Source: Rhodoferax sp. (GTDB lineage Bacteria > Pseudomonadota > Gammaproteobacteria > Burkholderiales > Burkholderiaceae_C). From it: 15,408 nt of DNA. The notes under the pieces are model-generated. The model was not told the DNA's origin, searched no databases, and worked only from the letters and a program-made list of their open reading frames with translations. The translations under genes and the position numbers were made by a program. Each line of letters begins with the position of its first letter. Position 1 is the stretch's first letter. The DNA is taken from NCBI GenBank assembly GCA_028292305.1, contig JAQGMQ010000412.1, forward strand, positions 1 to 15,408, read 5' to 3'. Positions 13,701 through 15,408 of the stretch are shown here, piece by piece.

Positions 13701-15408
13701 CTACTGCATCGGATCGAGGTTCCCGATGCGCACCAGCATCTCGGTGAACATCTGCATGTCCACATCCAGATCGGCCAGTTCCTTGAACTCGTTGGCGTTG
13801 TGCGCGGTGTATTTCTTGCCCGGCATGGCCGGCCCGAAGTTGATGGCGTTGGGCATCAGCTTGGCGGTGGTGCCACCGGCGGTGGGCACGGGCTTCGCGT
13901 CCAGGCCGGTGGTGTCGCCGAAGATGTTGAGCAGGGTCGACAGCCAAGCGCCCTTGGGGTCGCGGGCCATCCACTCACCCTGCGTGTAGTCGATCTCTGC
14001 GGGCACCTGGCTCGCCGTCGACCAGGCCTGCAGCTTCGCCGTGATGGCCTGCTTCAGCTGCTCGGGCGTGCGGCCGCGCGGCATGCGCACGTTGGTCGTG
14101 ACCTCGACCTTGCCGTCCCGCTGGCGCACCATGGTGGGCGACAGCGTGAGCGGGCCCATGAAGTCGTCCTGGTAGGCGACGCCGAGCGTCACGCCGAGGT
14201 AGTCGGTGGCGTACAGGTCGTTCAGGTAACGGACGGCCTTGGCGTAGCCGTTGTCGGCCAGTGGCACGCCTGAAGCCTGCAAAAACAGCGCCAGCCGCGG
14301 CAGCGGGTTGACGCCTTCTTCCGGCCGCGAGCCGTGGGCCGATACGCCGGTGAGCTTGAGGTCCACCCGGTCGGCCTGGGGCACGATGTCGATGCTGAAC
14401 TTGCCGCCCTGGCCCTCGTAGCGCTGGATGAACGCCGCCTTGGCCGCATTCAGCCTGGCCGCGAGTTGGGCCACGTCGCCCCCGGCCAGGCTGACGGTGG
14501 CGGTCTGCGGAATGGCGCTGGCGGAGGCCGATGCGGCCATGGCCGTGATGGCCGTCGCGCCAGCGACCGACGCGCCGGTCGGGAACAACACCTTCAGCGC
14601 GCCCACGCCTTTCTCGGCCACCACGGCCGGGTACTTGCTGTCAAGCACGATGTTGTAGTCGGGCAAGGCCGTCCTGGCGCGGTAGTACTTCATGCCGTCG
14701 CCGCCGCTCTCCTCGGTGGTCTCGATCATCAGGCGGATGCTGCGCTCGATCGGCAGGCCGCTCTGCCTGACGGCTTTCATGGCGTAGAGCACCGAGGCGA
14801 TCGAGCCCTTGTCGTCGATGCTGCCGCGGCCGTACAGCAGGCCGCCGACCTGCGTGAGCTTGAACGGATCGAGCCGCGTGCCGTCGGGCAGCACCCATTC
14901 GTCGCGCACCACCGGCACCACGTCGGCATGGGTCAGCACGCCGAATTCCTGTTTGCCGCGACCCGGCAGCGTGACCTCGAAGATGCGGTTGTCGACGTTG
15001 CGGTACACCAGCCCGAAGTCGCGGGCCATGCCTTCGACCAGTTGGCCGAACTGCACGATGGCCGGACTCTCGTGCGGCGGCAGCTTGTCGTCGCGCACGG
15101 TGGGCAGCGCCACCATCTTCTGCAGCGCGGCGACCACGGCCTGCTGGTTCTGCAAGCGGCTGTAGACGCCCAGAAGTCGGCCGATGTTGACCAGATCGTC
15201 GCCCGCCAGCGGCGTCCTGGCCTGGTAGGCGGCCACGGCCGGCTTGAGCATGGGTTGGGCGACCGCGGCGTCAGCCAGGAACGCAGGAAAATCTTGCGGT
15301 GGCGCGCTGCGCGGGGCTGCAATCAACTGGTCGAGAAACGGCTTTTTCAGCGTTTCGGCAGACGCAGGTTGCACCAGCGCCAATGACACGCCGAGGGCCA
15401 ACGCCGAC
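13701..15408 (-). CDS. Exported M20-family metallopeptidase (PepV-like dipeptidase), 5' end outside window
   Basis: 568 residues are visible; the initiator lies beyond 15408. The first visible residues are the end of a signal peptide, a hydrophobic stretch ALALGVSLALVQPASA followed by ETLKK, so the mature enzyme should be periplasmic. M20 dizinc motifs are in order: LTHADVVP (His ligand and its Asp), YGRGSIDDKGS (bridging Asp), ETTEESGGDG (catalytic and ligand Glu), SAHGSRPEEGVNP in the dimerisation/lid domain, then GGTTAKLMPNAINFGPAMPG and the last His in TAHNANEF. The PepV-like layout, with a long lid domain and GGT...NAINFG near the end, points to dipeptide or peptide hydrolysis rather than DapE or ArgE function. 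A TTG at 15401 could open the frame but would cut into the signal peptide, so a true start upstream is preferred. Confidence 0.92.
   Translation of the reverse strand, partial: SALALGVSLALVQPASAETLKKPFLDQLIAAPRSAPPQDFPAFLADAAVAQPMLKPAVAAYQARTPLAGDDLVNIGRLLGVYSRLQNQQAVVAALQKMVALPTVRDDKLPPHESPAIVQFGQLVEGMARDFGLVYRNVDNRIFEVTLPGRGKQEFGVLTHADVVPVVRDEWVLPDGTRLDPFKLTQVGGLLYGRGSIDDKGSIASVLYAMKAVRQSGLPIERSIRLMIETTEESGGDGMKYYRARTALPDYNIVLDSKYPAVVAEKGVGALKVLFPTGASVAGATAITAMAASASASAIPQTATVSLAGGDVAQLAARLNAAKAAFIQRYEGQGGKFSIDIVPQADRVDLKLTGVSAHGSRPEEGVNPLPRLALFLQASGVPLADNGYAKAVRYLNDLYATDYLGVTLGVAYQDDFMGPLTLSPTMVRQRDGKVEVTTNVRMPRGRTPEQLKQAITAKLQAWSTASQVPAEIDYTQGEWMARDPKGAWLSTLLNIFGDTTGLDAKPVPTAGGTTAKLMPNAINFGPAMPGKKYTAHNANEFKELADLDVDMQMFTEMLVRIGNLDPMQ

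Noticed and set aside
1..15408. Mobile elements, CRISPR arrays, tRNA or rRNA genes, toxin or defence systems
   Set aside because: No transposase or integrase motifs, spaced direct repeats, tRNA-like cloverleaf sequences or defence domains were seen. The window is chromosomal metabolic DNA of uniform composition.

Overview
The window is GC-rich and almost entirely protein-coding, and every supportable gene lies on the minus strand, so transcription runs from high to low coordinates. The G+C-rich codon use, the Liv-type ABC transporter with tightly overlapping genes, and the PimC/PimD-like acyl-CoA dehydrogenase pair suggest a betaproteobacterium of the order Burkholderiales, probably Comamonadaceae. 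That placement is inferred from gene style and family resemblance, not from a marker gene.

Right end (about 13186-15408): an exported M20-family metallopeptidase resembling PepV dipeptidases, whose 5' end lies outside the window, followed by a small PaaI-type hotdog thioesterase. A non-coding gap of about 190 nt (12993-13185) then carries a 17-bp perfect inverted repeat and two stem-loops in the presumed livK leader. It looks like the promoter region of the operon to its left.

Centre (8238-12992): a complete five-component branched-chain-amino-acid-type (HAAT) ABC importer in the order periplasmic binding protein, LivH, LivM, LivG, LivF.

Left (1-8222): a catabolic block that continues directly from livF with short gaps or overlaps. 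It encodes a split transketolase (N- and C-terminal subunits), a glycerol-dehydrogenase-type metal-dependent dehydrogenase, an SDR, an AMP-forming acyl-CoA ligase, an MDR/quinone-oxidoreductase-type enzyme, and a large plus small acyl-CoA dehydrogenase pair. The small subunit is cut by the window start.

Thirteen genes from livK to the small acyl-CoA dehydrogenase subunit appear to form one polycistronic unit. Most junctions range from a 20-nt overlap to a 19-nt gap, the transketolase/dehydrogenase junction is up to about 44 nt, and the livK-livH gap is 80 nt. A plausible reading, which is inference, is uptake of a small organic compound, oxidation of a hydroxyl or diol to a ketol, thiamine-diphosphate-dependent C-C cleavage or transfer by the split transketolase, then CoA activation and dehydrogenation of the remaining acid. 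I do not recognise this combination as a described pathway. The transketolase N subunit departs from the usual motifs (Tyr in place of the conserved His, Ser-Asp-Gly in place of Gly-Asp-Gly), which supports a specialised substrate. No transcriptional regulator, kinase, isomerase, aldolase, hydratase or thiolase is visible, so the pathway is incomplete in this window. No RNA genes, insertion sequences, CRISPR arrays, prophage parts or convincing intrinsic terminators were seen.
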